This document shows, piece after piece, positions 43,080 to 54,745 of a DNA stretch of 64,000 bases (position 1 is the first letter of the stretch; each line of letters opens with the position of its first letter). The DNA lies in the NCBI RefSeq assembly GCF_037176765.1, contig NC_090025.1, forward strand, positions 1,142,552-1,206,551. Reading direction: 5' to 3'. Source of the stretch: Anolis sagrei (Eukaryota; Chordata; Lepidosauria; Squamata; Anolidae). Made by a program: the position numbers and the translations under genes. Below the pieces are notes generated by a model. It had not been told where the DNA came from, searched no databases, and was given only the letters and a program-made list of their open reading frames with translations.

Positions 43080-43540
43080 CTGGAATGCTGTGCCCAGAGG
43101 AAGACGGCGACTCAAAGGATGAAGGGTCTGGAGAACAAGCCCTATGAGGAGCGGCTTAAAGAGCTGGGCATGTTTATCCTGCAGAAGAGAAGGCTGAGAG
43201 GAGGCATAATGAGGGCGAGGGATCAAGAAGTGAGAGGAAGTCCTAGGGGGGAGGCTTCCTTTCTGCTGCCCTGGAGACTAGGACACAATGGAGCAATGGC
43301 TTCAAACTACAGGAGAGGAAGGAGATTCCACCTGAACTTGAGGAAGAACTTCCTGACTGTGAAAGCTGTTCAGCAGTGGAACTCTCTGCCCCAAGTGTGG
43401 TGGAGGCTCCTTCTTTGTGGAAAAATTTAAACAGAGCCTGGATGGCCATCTGTCGGGGGTGCTTTGAATGCAATTTTCCTGCTTCTTGGCAGAATGGACT
43501 GGGTGGCCCATGAGGTCTCTTCCAACTAGGATTCTATGAT
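43080..43540 (+). mobile_element. CR1 LINE 3' part
   Basis: Encodes [40 protein letters not shown], then the 3' untranslated region ending CCAACTAGGATTCTATGATTCC. Confidence 0.88.
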
Positions 43541-43699
43541 TCCACTTGATTGTTATACAGATTCCTCAGGAGACAGGCAAGGGGGGCTTGGTCTCCCCAT
43601 ACCCTTATACCTCTTATACCTTCTCTCTTTCTGTTTGATTTCTTTCTTTCTTTTCTTCTTCCCTTGGTTTACTTCACGCCCTTCCTCTCCTCTACTCAC

Positions 43700-43920
43700 G
43701 CCCCTTCCACACAGCATATCAAGGCAGAAAATCCCACAATATCTGCTTAGAAATGGGTTACCTGAGTCCACACTCAGATCATATGGGATTTTGAGCCTTG
43801 ATATTCTGGGATAGAGGGCTGTGTGGAAGGGCCCTCAGTTATCCGAATCCACACTGCCATATAATCCAGTTCAAAGCAGGTAATGTGGGGTTTTATTCAG
43901 CTGTGTGGAAGGGCCCTGAG
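43700..43920. mobile_element. MITE with GGGCCCTTCCACACAGC-type ends
   Basis: CCCCTTCCACACAGCATATC at the left and GGCTGTGTGGAAGGGCCC at about 43820 are inverted ends. A second partial unit follows (ATCCGAATCCACACTGCC through AGCTGTGTGGAAGGGCCC). Confidence 0.75.
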
Positions 43921-44034
43921 TGGAAGGGGCCACAGAAGTTGGGTGAAAATCCTGCAAACCAACTCGGTTTCAATCCCTCCAGCAGGGACCGCCAGGTGGC
44001 ACTCCGGTCTGCTCTCAAATATCACACCATGTCA

Positions 44035-44157
44035 CACTATGATTTCTGTGCCTGGGTTATCAATGCCGCTTCCTAATTGTTTCCATCACAAAAACATTGG
44101 GATAATTTATTAAACTGCAAAAGTTCTGTGTTTGCAGGAGGGACATCCTGCTAGAGC
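44035..44157 (+). repeat. Second copy of the repeat at 10867-10985
   Basis: Shares CCTGGGTTATxAATG, CCTAATTG, ATCACAAAAACAT and GGGACATCCT. Confidence 0.55.
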
Positions 44158-44158
44158 A

Positions 44159-44159
<1 letters not shown>

Positions 44160-44198
<39 letters not shown>

Positions 44199-44232
44199 AT
44201 TATTATTACTATTACTACTACTACTACTACTA
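44160..44232. repeat. (TTA)n / (CTA)n microsatellite
   Basis: About 70 bp of ATT units passing into CTA units. Confidence 0.95.
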
Positions 44233-44249
44233 GCTGTACCCGCCACGCG

Positions 44250-44901
44250 TTTCTGTGGCCAACTTCCCCTCCCTCTTTCTCTCCTTCTTTCCCTCCTTCC
44301 TTTGCTCCCTCTTTCCTTCCTTCCTTCCTTCCTTCCTTCCTTCTTTCTCTCCTTCCTTCATTCTCTACCTCTTTCCTTCCTTGCCCCCTTTTTCTTTTCC
44401 TTCCTTTTCTCTCCTTTCTTCCTTCTCTACCGCTTTCCTTCCTTCCTTTGCTTTTTGCTTATATCCTTCCTTCTCTCTTTCCTTCTTTTCTTCCCTCCCT
44501 CTTTCTCTCCTTCTTTTCCTCTTTCCTCCACTCCCTCTTTCCTTCCCTCCCTTTTTTCTTCCTTTCTCTCATTTCTTCCTTCTCTACCTCTTTCCTTCCT
44601 TTGCTCTTTGCTTCCATCCTTCCTTTTCTCTCTCTTTCCTTCTTTCTTTCCTCTTTCTTTCTTTCTTTCTTTCTCTCCTTTCTTTCTCTCATTTCTTCTT
44701 TCTCTACCTCCTTCCTTCCTTTGCTCTTTGCTTCCATCCTTCCTTCTCCCCCCCCCCATCTTTCTTTCTTTCTTCTGTCCGTCCTTCCTTCCTTCCTTCC
44801 TTCCTTCCTTCCTTCCCTACCTCTTTCCTTCCTTCCTTCCTTCCTTCCTTCCTTCCTTCCTTCCTTTGGTCTTTGCTTCCATCCCTCCTTCTCTCTTTCC
44901 T

Positions 44902-44932
<31 letters not shown>

Positions 44933-45770
44933 CTTCTTTCTTCCTTCTCTACCTCTTTCCTTCCTTCCTTTGCTTTTTGCTTCCATCCTTCCCTCTCTCT
45001 TTCCTTCTTTTCCTCTTTCCTTCACTCCCTTTTTTCTTCCTTTCTATTCTTTCTTCCTTCTCTACCTCTTTCCTTCCTTCCTTTGCTTTTTGCTTCCATC
45101 CTTCCTTCTCTCTTTCCTTCTTTTCTTCCCTCCCTCTTTTTCTCCTTTTCCTCTTTCCTTCACTCCCTCTTTCCTTCCCTCCCTTTTTCTTCCTTTCTCT
45201 CCTTTCTTCCTTCTCTACCTCTTTCCTTCCTTTGCTCTTTGCTTCCATCCTTCCTTTTCTCTCTCTTTCCTTCTTTCTTTCCTCTTTCTTTCTTTCTTTC
45301 TTTCTCTCCTTTCTTTCTCTCATTTCTTCTTTCTCTACCTCCTTCCTTCCTTTGCTCTTTGCTTCCATCCTTCCTTCTCTCCCCCCCCCCCATCTTTCTT
45401 TCTTTCTTCTGTCCGTCCTTCTTTCCTTCCTTCCTTCCTTCCTTCCTTCCTTCCCTCCTTCCTTCCTTCCTTCCTTCCTTTGGTCTTTGCTTCCATCCCT
45501 CCTTCTCTCTTTCTTTCTTTCTTTCTTTCTTTCTCTTCTTTCTTCCTTCTCTACCTCTTTCCTTCCTTCCTTTGCTTTTTGCTTCCATCCTTCCCTCTCT
45601 CTTTCCTTCTTTTCCTCTTTCCTTCACTCCCTTTTTTCTTCCTTTCTCTCCTTTCTTCCTTCTCTACCTCTTTCCTTCCTTCCTTTGCTTTTTGCTTCCA
45701 TCCTCCTTTCTCCCTTTCCTTCTTCCCCCCCCCTCTTTCCCTCCTTCTTTTCCTCTTTCATTCCCCATAG
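44250..45770. repeat. Polypyrimidine (TTCC/TTTC)n array with about 630-bp higher-order repeat
   Basis: Pure C/T with rare breaks. A monomer marked CTCTACCTCTTTCCTTCC ... TTTGCTTTTTGCTTCCATCC recurs every 90-130 bp. A long block (from TTTGCTCTTTGCTTCCATCC at about 44603 to TCTTTCTTCTGTCCGTCC at about 44790) recurs about 630 bp later. The 400- to 560-residue Ser/Phe/Leu/Pro frames are composition artefacts. Confidence 0.95.
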
Positions 45771-46870
45771 TTTTGCCTTGCCCACATTGGACTAGTTTCC
45801 TTGCCAGAAGGTCATGGGGGACCTTGTCGAAGAAGGCCTTCCTGAAATCCAGACACGCTCCATCCACGGCATCATTCCCCGTGTGCATCTACCCAGCTTG
45901 TAGCTCTATCGAAGAAAGAGATCAGATGAGTCTGGCATGACTTGTTTTTGATAAATCCATGTTGACTATTTGCAATGACCGCATTTGTTTCTAAGTGTTT
46001 GCAGACCACTTCCTTAATAATCTTTTCCAGAATCTTGCTTGGTATCGACGTGAGGCTGACCGGACATTGGTCATTGTTCGGGTCATCCTTTTTTCCCTTC
46101 TTGAAGATTGGGACCACATTGGCCCTCCTCCAATCTGCTGGAACTTCTCCTGTTCTCCAAGAACTCTCAAATGGTTGCCAATGGTTCCGAGATGACTTCC
46201 GCTAGTTTCTTTGATACTCTTGGGTGGAGTTGATCTGGCCCTGAAAGGGGACTAGAACTCATTAAGAGCGGCCAGGTATTCCTGGACGACTTGTTTCTCA
46301 ATTTGGGGTTGGATGTCCTCTAATCCCTCATCCACTCCATCTTGCTGAGGTTGAAGATGACTTTCTTTTTGTGAGAAGACTGAGGCAAATAAGGCATTAA
46401 GTAGTTCTGCCTTTTCCCTATCCCCTGTCAGCATTGCCCCATCTTCTCCTCGAAGAGGTCCTATCGCCTCCTTGTTTTTCCTTTTTTTACTGACATAAGA
46501 AAAGAAGCCCTTTTTATTGTTTTTAATGTCCCTGGCAAGCCTGAGCTCGCTTTGTGCTTTAGCCTTGCGGACCTTTTCCCTACAGGTGTTGGCTGTTTGT
46601 TTGAATTCTTCTTTGGTGATTTCTCCCTTTTTCCACTTCTTGTGCATGTCTCTTTTGTGTCTTAGCACAGTTAGAAGTTCTTTGGACATCCATTCTGGCT
46701 TCTTTGCACTTGTCCTATTTTTTCTCTTTGTTGGCACGGTTTGCGATTGCGCCTTGAGTATTTCACTCTTGAGAAATTCCCATCCATCCGTAACTCCCTT
46801 GTTCTTCCTTTTTGGATCACTAACTCCAGAATCTAATTCTGATCTATTTGGCTCTGGTGCGGTTTAGCTT
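45771..46870 (-). mobile_element. CR1 LINE ORF2 fragment (linker and RT N-terminal part)
   Basis: The minus-strand frame 46737-46252 encodes PEWMSKELLTVLRHKRDMHK, KWKKGEITKEEFKQTANTCR and LARDIKNNKKGFFSYVSKKR, the CR1 region between endonuclease and RT. The next frames encode MVPIFKKGKKDDPNN, SIPSKILEKIIKEVVCKHLE and LDFRKAFFDKVPHDLLARKL (RT motif A region). At least two frameshifts separate these pieces. The 3' part is lost into the polypyrimidine array. Confidence 0.92.
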
Positions 46871-46989
46871 ACAGGGTCAGAATGGACCTGGTTCCCTAAA
46901 GGTGCATTATTCCTAATGAAGACATATGCCTCAGGTGTGTGTATGTGCCTTCCACTCTCCCATTCCCATATGGCGACTACTGCCAGTCC

Positions 46990-47470
46990 CAGAATCCACC
47001 TGACATCCTCAGAGGTTGGGAGGTGAGGATGCTCTGAAGATGCTTGCCATAGATGCAGGTGAAATGTCAGGAGAGAATGCCTCCGGAACATGGCCATATA
47101 GCCCAAAAAAAACTATAGCCCAGGGTCACGCCAACAGTGCCTGGTATTAATTGGGGCAGGAAGGGAGAAGCATCAGTCTTTGCAAATTGGTGCTATCATA
47201 CTGATGGTTCAGCTTGCAAATTGTCTCTTTAAGTATTGTCGAAGGCTTTCATGGCCAGAATCACTGGGTTGTTATAGTTTTTTTGGGGCTATATGGCCAT
47301 GTTCCGGAGGCATTCTCTCCTGACATTTCACCTGCATCTATGGCAAGCATCTTCAGAGCATCCTCACCTCCCAACCTCTGAGGATGCTTGCCATAGATGC
47401 AGGCGAAACATCAGGAGAGAATGCCTCTGGAATATGTCCATATAGCCCGAAACAAACCTACAACAACCCT
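46990..47470. mobile_element. Inverted pair of Penelope-like termini
   Basis: The arms at about 47005-47115 and about 47265-47378 are reverse complements (CCAACCTCTGAGGATG to GGCTATAG), separated by about 150 bp. A further CTCTGAGGATGCTTGCC copy follows at 47381-47470. Confidence 0.75.
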
Positions 47471-48416
47471 GTCTCTTAAGTGCTCTGCAATGTGCACAAA
47501 TTCACCAGGTGCATTCCTGCCAAAGCAAGACCTCCAGACGTAACAAGGTCATGCCCATTGGATTCTTTTGTTTTGGACCAAGGCGAGATAAGCATTTATG
47601 CGCCGGGGATCAACAACACAGTGCCGCGAGGCTCCAATGGCATTTGACACCTAAAATCATAGCAACCAACTCAGATGTTCTGGTTTGTGGAATAGGGATG
47701 ATTAAATTAGCTTGGAACCGGTTCATCCCTTGCCACATAGATTTAATCGCCCTGAGGTGTCACACCAAAACTAGGGTTCCAAATCAAATTGAAAACCGAG
47801 TATGGAAGTTAGGCCCAGTGATACTTTAAAGATATTATTATTATTATTATCTTCTCTTCCGTGATATATATCCACATGTACTTATGCAAGACGATGTGGT
47901 TTCCAGTTGTTAGACTGATAACCCAATTGTCTCTAATCTGTTAGGAACAGAGAGTAAGCCAGTGCACAAAATATAGCAGTCCTTCAGAAGTGTTTCCTCT
48001 CAGTTGCCCATATATATCCATATGTACTTATGCAAGGCGATCAGTTGTTAGACTGATAACCCAGTTGTCTCTAATCTGTTAGGAACAGAGATTATGCCAA
48101 TTCACAAAATATAGCAGTCCTCCAGAAGTGTTTCCTTTCAGTTGCCCCAAAACACATCTCCTCTCCCATAAAAATCTTGTTTCTATATCATGCTCTCAAG
48201 AGACAAAAATAAAGTAGACTTCGCTAAAAGTAACATATCTGGTTTACTCACAACCTTCGTGTATTCAGCATATAGGTACATGACTTGTCAATCCAGTTAC
48301 TGATAGGGTTTGAAGTGCCTTCTCAGCTGTGGAATGATTACTATTATTATTATTATATTTACAATTATTATTATTTATTACATTATTATTTTGATCATTA
48401 ATTATTTTTATTTATG
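47471..48416. repeat. Mostly unassigned, with a 138-bp tandem duplication at 47870-48150
   Basis: The stretch TAGACTGATAACCCA through CAGAAGTGTTTCCT occurs at about 47911 and again about 138 bp later, each preceded by ATATATCCA(C/T)ATGTACTTATG. No family recognised. No gene seen in the rest. Confidence 0.7.
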
Positions 48417-48515
48417 GGTTGTTGTAGGTTTTTCTGGGCTATATGGCCATGTTCTAGAGGCATTTTCTCCTGATGTTTCGCCTGCATCTATGGCAAGCAT
48501 CCTCAGAGGTAGTGA
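48417..48515 (+). mobile_element. Penelope-like terminal fragment
   Basis: GGGTTGTTGTAGGTTTTTCTGG through GCAAGCATCCTCAGAGGTAG. Confidence 0.7.
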
Positions 48516-48740
48516 TGTGTCTCACTATCTCTGATTTTGTGGAGGATGGTCCAGAGAGCGCTGCGATTCACTGTGTCGAATGCCTTGGCAAGGTCGATGA
48601 ATGCCATGGACAGAGGTTGGTTTTGTTCCCTGCCTTTTTCTTGGAGCTGTCGTGCAGTGAAGATCATGTCCACGGTTCCTCTGGAGGGGCGGAAGCCGTT
48701 CTGGGATTCTGGGAGGGGGTCTTCTGAGAGGAGGTCCGCT
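48516..48740 (-). mobile_element. Non-LTR retrotransposon RT fragment
   Basis: The minus strand reads LPESQNGFRPSRGTVDMIFT, ARQLQEKGREQNQPLSMAFI and DLAKAFDTVNRSALWTILHK. That is RT motif A (FIDLAKAFD) and the preceding GFRPSRGT block of an endonuclease-type LINE distinct from BovB, CR1 and L2. Confidence 0.85.
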
Positions 48741-48939
48741 GGCTTTGTTATTTTTTTTGTTGGCTGATGGCATTGCTGACTTCTTCCAAACTAGGCAGTG
48801 CTGCAAGCTCATCCCTGGTTTGTTGTTGTGGGATTTGTGAGAGAACCTCTCTGCAGACCTCATACACAACTCCTGGAAATGATTCCAGCAGCACTGGCTC
48901 CAGAAAATCCTGCAAATCTCTTGGGAAGACAAGTAGACA

Positions 48940-49460
48940 GATCTTAACGTGCTGGAAGAAGCAAAGACCACCAGCATTGAAGTGATGGTCCTCTGCCATC
49001 TACTCCGCTGGACCGGTCACGTTGTCCAAATGCCCAACCACCGTCTCCCAAAGCAGTTGCTCTACTCCGAACTCAAGAACAGAAAACGGAATGTTGGAGG
49101 GCAGGAAAAGAGATTGAAAGATGGGCTCAAAGCCAACCTTAAAAACTCTGCCATAGACACTGAGAACTGGGAAGCCCTGGTCCTTGAGGGCTCCAAATGG
49201 AGGTCAGCTGTGACCAGCAGTGCTGCAGAATTTTAAGAGGCATGAATGGAGGGTGAAAGAGAGAAACGTGCCAAGAGGAAGGCGCATTAAGCCAACCCCA
49301 ACCGGGACCGCCTTCCACCTGGAAACCAATGTCCTCACTGCAGAAGGGAGAAGATGCAGGTCAAGAAGAGGGCTCCACAGCCACCTACGGACCCACCAAC
49401 AGAATACTGACCTTGGAGGACCAGTATCCTCGGACTACGAGGGATCGCCTAAGTAAGTAA
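48940..49460 (+). mobile_element. Non-LTR retrotransposon ORF2 C-terminus with zinc-finger remnant
   Basis: Encodes EAKTTSIEVMVLCHLLRWTG, HVVQMPNHRLPKQLLYSELK, then about 80 residues on CRSRRGLHSHLRTHQQN, the His half of a C-terminal C2H2 finger typical of this LINE group. Frames shift near 49235. It probably belongs to the same family as 48516-48740, though in opposite orientation. Confidence 0.85.
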
Positions 49461-51120
49461 GTAAGTAAGGGATGCTGGACCTGCCACTTCTCTTGACTTT
49501 CTCACGCATGGAGAACTCAAACTTCAGGGAGTGTCAGGTCAGGCCATGTCCGCTTTGCCCCCCTCGAAGTACCCATGGAAAGAAAAGGTCCGATCCAGAG
49601 AAGCCTGCACAGCCAGGGGTGGTTTTACGTCCCTGATAAGTGAAGGTGCTTTGCCTCCTGGCCGGCCGCCTTGTTTGCTTAGTAGGCGTTGACCCAATTC
49701 CTCCAGATTGGGACCTATCCTTGGTTTCCTCCTTGCCTCATACCTTCTGATAAGGGCAAAGCATCATCCCAGTAGGAATGACATAACACCTGGGACCCTG
49801 CAAACAGGCTGTGAGGAATTGTGGGTGTGCTGGTACAGCTGTACCAGGAGCTCCAACATCTTTTCCTTTCTATTGAGTGTTTGCATGTATTCCAAAGTTC
49901 CATGCATTTTGCAATAAGGTGGCTTCCTTTGGTTTGCAATCATAGGGCCAATGACCCATCTATTATCATTATGTTCCTTATTTCCGCCCCTTTTTTTGGG
50001 TTAAGGAGGGAAAAAGGGGATTTCCAGTTCACACAGAGAAGCCTTTCGTACAGGACGTTAATCAGTTCCACCTGTAGAAAGCTTCGCCTTGTACAGCTTT
50101 CCTGGGGGGATCCGGTCCCACAGCTCTACAGAGAACTACAGCAGAGCCTTTGTTGGGGAATTCAGTCCCACAACTCTACAGCCAGCCTTCGCTGGGAATT
50201 GAAAGCCTTCTTTCCTCTTGGAAATCTACTAAAAGACTCTGTTTGGTAAGGACCACTTGCGGCACCCATAACGCAAATTGGAACCGGGTGTAGGGGCCCC
50301 ACGCCAGCAAAGCCTAAATATAGATTGCTCAGGGAGGGGTCAAGGATTTCCCTTGTATGAGGAAGAAACAGTTTATGAAGAAAGTTGCCTGTCCCTTGTG
50401 GACAAGATTTAGGCAAGCCAGCAGTTGATTCAAAGTCTTGAAGTATTTGTTTGATTTATTGAAGATTTAAGCAACAATAAAAACTCTGTTGAACTTTCTA
50501 AGTCTTTAAAAGAACTTTGTGTGGGGAAATCGAAAGGCCTCTCAGCCGAGGCACCCCCGGCATCCCATTGGGCATTCAGAAAACATGTCCTGTCTACAGA
50601 CTCTTTCACAGGTCCAGTGCGTGCAAGCACAGTGGGAGCTGAAGTCCAAAACACCTGGAGGGAGGGAGGGCCAAAGTTGGCCCATGCCCAATCCATATGA
50701 TAGGTTGCCTCAGCCACGCATGGGGACAATGTTGGATTTGGGATGGTCCCAGGGAAGCCATGCTCAACCTGGCTTCTAGGGCAGAAAGGCTGTGGCTTTG
50801 CTTGGGCTTTCGTTCCGAATTTTAAAGGGAGTGCCCAAGGGACCCTTGGCAACTTGCAGCATCGCTTTGCAGGCACTGCAAGGATCGGGTCATGCAATTC
50901 TTTGGGATGGGGAATGCGGCCCGTGTGCTCCTGCAATCAGGCGCATAGCCTGAAAGAAACACTCAGGAGGGGTTGAAACTTTTTTCTCCCGATAAGACTT
51001 TGGAGGCCAGTGTCTCCAAATCTGGAAGGAGATCCACCAAGGCCCGGAAATGACCATCCGTGTGCAGAGGTTCTTCACAGGTCATTGGTCCTGAATCATT
51101 GCTCCCTCCTGTCGGCTGCA
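49461..51120. other. Mostly unassigned; half MITE and possible LTR-like end
   Basis: A half-copy of the foldback hAT MITE lies at about 50636-50690. AATAAAAACTCTG near 50475 with flanking T-rich text looks like an LTR or 3'-end polyadenylation region, but I could not define its ends. CCCACAGCTCTACAG / CCCACAACTCTACAG (50127, 50167) is a local repeat. No gene seen. Confidence 0.4.
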
Positions 51121-51123
51121 ATC

Positions 51124-52665
51124 ATAGAGTCATAGAGTCATGGGGTTGGAAGAGACCTGGTGACCATCCAGTCTAACCCTGTTCGGCCAAGAAATATCTT
51201 CAATAAAGATTATTATTATTATTTTTAAATGCATTTACTTTTATTTATTTATTTATTTACTGCATAGAATCCTAGAGTTGGAAGAGAACTCCTGGGCCAT
51301 CGAGTCCAACCCTATTCTGCCAAGAAGCAGGAAAATTGCATTCAAAGCACCCCTGACAGATGGCCATCCAGCCTCTGCTTCAAAGCCTCCACAGAAGGAG
51401 CCTCCACCACACTCCGGGGCAGAGAGTTCCACTGCTGAACAGCTCTCTCATAGAATCAAAGAGTTTGAAGAAACCTCCTGGGCCATCCAGTCCAACCCTA
51501 TTCTGCCAAGAAGCAGGAAAATTGCATTCAAAGCACCCCTGACAGATGGCCATCCAGCCTCTGTTTAAAAGCCTCCAAAGAAGGAACCTCCACCACACTC
51601 CGGGGCAGAGAGTTCCACTGCTGAACAGCTCTCTCATAGAATCAAAGAGTTTGAAGAAACCTCCTGGGCCATCCAGTCCAACCCTATTCTGCCAAGAAGC
51701 AGGAAAATTGCATTCAAAGCACCCCTGACAGATGGCCATCCAGCCTCTGCTTCAAAGCCTCCACAGAAGGAGCCTCCACCACACTCCGGGGCAGAGAGTT
51801 CCACTGCTGAACATAGAATCCTAGACTCAAAGAGTTGGAAGAGACCTCCTGGGCCATCCAATCCAACCCTATTCTGCCAAGAAGCAGGAATATTGCATTC
51901 AAATCACCCCCGACAGATGGCCATCCAGCCTCTGTTAAAAGCTTCCAAAGAAGGAGCCTCCACCACACTCCCTCCGGGGCAGAGAGTTCCACTGCTGAAC
52001 GGCTCTCACAGTCAGGAAGTTCTTCCTCGTGTTCAGGTGGAACCTCCTCTCTTGTACTTTGAAGCCATTGTTCCCTTGCGTCCTGGTCTCCAGGGAAGCA
52101 GAAAACATGCTTGCTCCATCATGACTTCCTCTCACATATTTATCCATGGCTATCATATCTCCTCTCATCCTTCTCTTCTTCAGGGTAAACCTTCCCAGCT
52201 CCTTAAGCCGCTCCTCATAGGGCTTGTTCTCCAGACCCTTGATCTGCTCCCTCCTCCCTGTGGCTTCCTCTCACATATTTATACATGGCTCTCATCATGT
52301 CTCCTCCCAGCCTTCTCTTCTGCAGGCTAAACATGTCCAGCTCCTTAAGCCGCTCCTCATAGGGCTTGTTCTCCAGACCCTTGATCTGCTCCCTCCTCCC
52401 TGTGGCTTCCTCTCACATATTTATACATGGCTCTCATCATGTCTCCTCCCAGCCTTCTCTTCTGCAGGCTAAACATGCCCAGCTCCTTAAGCCGCTCCTC
52501 ATAGGGCTTGTTCTCCAGACCCTTGATCATTTTAGTCGCTCTCCTCTTGTCAACATCTCTCTTGAATTGTGGTGCCCAGAATTGGACACAGTATTCCAAG
52601 TGTGGTCTAACCAAGGCAGAATAGAGCATGGGGAGCAGGACTTCCCTGGATATAGGCACTATTGG
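51124..52665 (-). mobile_element. CR1 LINE 3' region with tandemly repeated 3' ends
   Basis: Complement of CR1. The 3' end unit (CTAGAGTTGGAAGAGA...TTCCACTGCTGAAC) is present four times in tandem (starting near 51265, 51455, 51638 and 51825; spacing about 183-190 bp). Only the last runs on into ORF2. Further in, a 142-bp ORF2 segment (CTCATAGGGCTTGTTCTCC...) is also duplicated (52224 and 52366 frames). The ORF2 end encodes [20 protein letters not shown]. Confidence 0.92.
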
Positions 52666-52669
52666 GGGT

Positions 52670-53060
52670 GGTTTGAACCCCTAAAGCACCCCCTTGGCGA
52701 CAGGCTTGCCTGCAATGTCCAGCGAGGAGCAGGATGGCTGGGCCCATCTCTCCAAAGGTCAGGTCAATGTGTGTTTTTCCATTGAGTGGCCAGACGGTGA
52801 CACATTGGGGGCCCCTCCTTCCCTTTGCATGACCGAACCCGTGATTAGATCAGGAGCATCCTTTGCTGGAGCCAGGCCGGCCTCTTCCTCGTTAAGGCCG
52901 AGGAGTATCGTTAGCTTCCCTTTCTACCTTGCTTGAAAAGGAAGAGATCTCGGCAAAGAGATAAGCGGACCCCAGGTGTGGCTCAGAGGCACCCCCCCAT
53001 TCACTACACCTACTTGTTTAGGATGTTATTGCACTGGCATTACTACTACTACTATTATTA
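52670..53060. other. No gene recognised
   Basis: About 390 bp of mixed composition ending in a (TAC)n(TAT)n run. Nothing assignable. Confidence 0.5.
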
Positions 53061-53062
53061 TT

Positions 53063-53390
53063 AGGTAAAGGTAAAGGTTGTCCTCTGACATTAAGTCCGG
53101 TCGTGTCCGACTCTGGGACTCTGGGGCTCCTCTCCATTTCTAAGCCAAAGAGCCGGCGTTGTCCTTAGACACCTCCAAGGTCATGTGGCCAGCATGACTG
53201 CATGACGCGCTGTTACCTTGCTACAGGAGCGGTACCTATTGATCTACTCACATTTGCATGTTTTTAAACTGCTAGGTTGGCAGAAGCTGGGGCTAACAGT
53301 GGGAGCTCACCCCACTCCCTGCATTCAAACCTGCGACCTTTCAGTCGCAGGAACTCAATGAATTAACCCACTGCACCACCTGGGGATCCC
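53063..53390 (-). mobile_element. Complete tRNA-derived SINE (Sauria type)
   Basis: 328 bp. On the minus strand the tRNA-like head contains TGGTGCAGTGGGTTAA (A box region) and CGCAGGTTTGAATGC (B box region), internal RNA polymerase III promoter boxes. The body ends in CCTTTACCTTTACC next to a (TAA) run. The name is given on resemblance. Confidence 0.88.
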
Positions 53391-53404
53391 ACTCCTCCTC
53401 CTCC

Positions 53405-53435
<31 letters not shown>

Positions 53436-53436
53436 T

Positions 53437-53625
53437 CACACCTAGCTCCAGCAGACAAGAGTCCTTTGTCCCACCCTGGTCATCATTCCACAGATATATG
53501 AACCCCTTTTCCTAGTTCCAACAGACCTCACTACCTCTGAGGTCTGCTTGCCATAGATGCAGGCGAAACGTCAGGAGAAAATGCCTCTAGAACATGGCCA
53601 TACAGCCCCAAAAAACCTACAACAA
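53437..53625 (+). mobile_element. Penelope-like terminal fragment
   Basis: CACCTAGCTCCAGCAGACAAG through CATAGATGCAGGCGAAACGTC and GCCATACAGCCCCAAAAAACC. Confidence 0.75.
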
Positions 53626-53634
53626 CCCAATACT

Positions 53635-53735
53635 AATAATAGTAATAATAATAATATCTTTGTTTATATCCCGCCACCATCTCCCAAAAGGGACTCAGGG
53701 CAGCTTACAAAACAGCACCTAATGGTGCCATAAGA
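53635..53735 (-). mobile_element. L2-like LINE 3' end
   Basis: ATCTTTGTTTATATCCCGCC and AAAGGGACTCAGGGCAGCTTAC. Confidence 0.75.
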
Positions 53736-53749
53736 ACATATGAAATACG

Positions 53750-54745
53750 TCAACATTTGGGAGTTGTCGTTGTTGGGATTTATAGTTCACCTACAATCGA
53801 AAAGCATTTTGAACTCCACCAATGATGAGATTGAACCAAACTTGACACACAGAACTCCCATGCCCAACAGAAAATGCTGGAAGGGTGTTGTGGGCATTAA
53901 CCTTGAGTTTGGGAGTTGTAGTTCACCTACATCCAGACAGCATTGGGGACTCAAACAATGATGGATCTGGACCAAATTTGGCATGGATATTCAAAATGCC
54001 CAAATGTGAAAATAGTTGGAGTTTGGGGAAAATAGACCTTGACATTTGGCATTTGTAGTTACTGGGATGTATAGTTCACCTACAATCAAAGAGTATTTTG
54101 GACCTTACCAACAATGGAATTGAACCAAACTTGGCACACAGAACCCCCATGACCAACAGAAAAAAGGGAAAGGGTTTGGTTGGCATTGATCTGGAGTTTA
54201 GGAGTTGTAGATTTCCTATATCCAGAGAACACTGTGAACTCAAACAATGATGGATCTGGACCAAACTTGGCACAAATAGTCCATATACCCAAATATGAAC
54301 ACTGGTGGAATTTGGGGAAAATAGACCTTGACATTTGGGATTTGTAGTTACTGGGATTTATAGTCCACCTACAATCAAAGAGCATTTTGGACCCTACTAA
54401 CAATAGAATTGAACCAAACTTGGCATACACAACTCCCACGACCAACAGAAAATACTGGAAGGGTTTGGTGGGCATTGACCTTTAGTTTAGGAGTTGTAGT
54501 TCACCTCTATCCAGACAGCACTGTGGATTCAAACAATGATGGAGCTGGACCAAACTTGGCATGAATACTCAATATATCCAAATGTGAACTCTGGTGGAGT
54601 TTGGGGAAAATAGACCTTGACATTTGGCATTTGTAATTACTGCGATTTATAGTTCACCTACAATCAAAGAGCATTCGGAACCCCACCAATGATGGAATTG
54701 GGGCAAACTTTCCACACAGAACCACCATGACCAACAGAAGATTTG
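53750..54745. mobile_element. hAT interior modules, ends missing
   Basis: Three to four copies of the about 270-bp module (GGGATTTATAGTTCACCTACA, CCAAACTTGGCACACAGAAC, GGGCATTGACCTT) seen inside the hATs at 5364 and 26711. No termini were found. Confidence 0.8.

Noticed and set aside
44255-45940. Plus-strand frames of 440 to 561 residues and their Lys/Glu/Arg minus-strand partners
   Set aside because: All lie in the (TTCC)n polypyrimidine array, where several frames are open at once.
53370-53390. A tRNA gene suggested by the A- and B-box sequences
   Set aside because: The boxes belong to the head of a 328-bp SINE; no cloverleaf or anticodon arm is complete.
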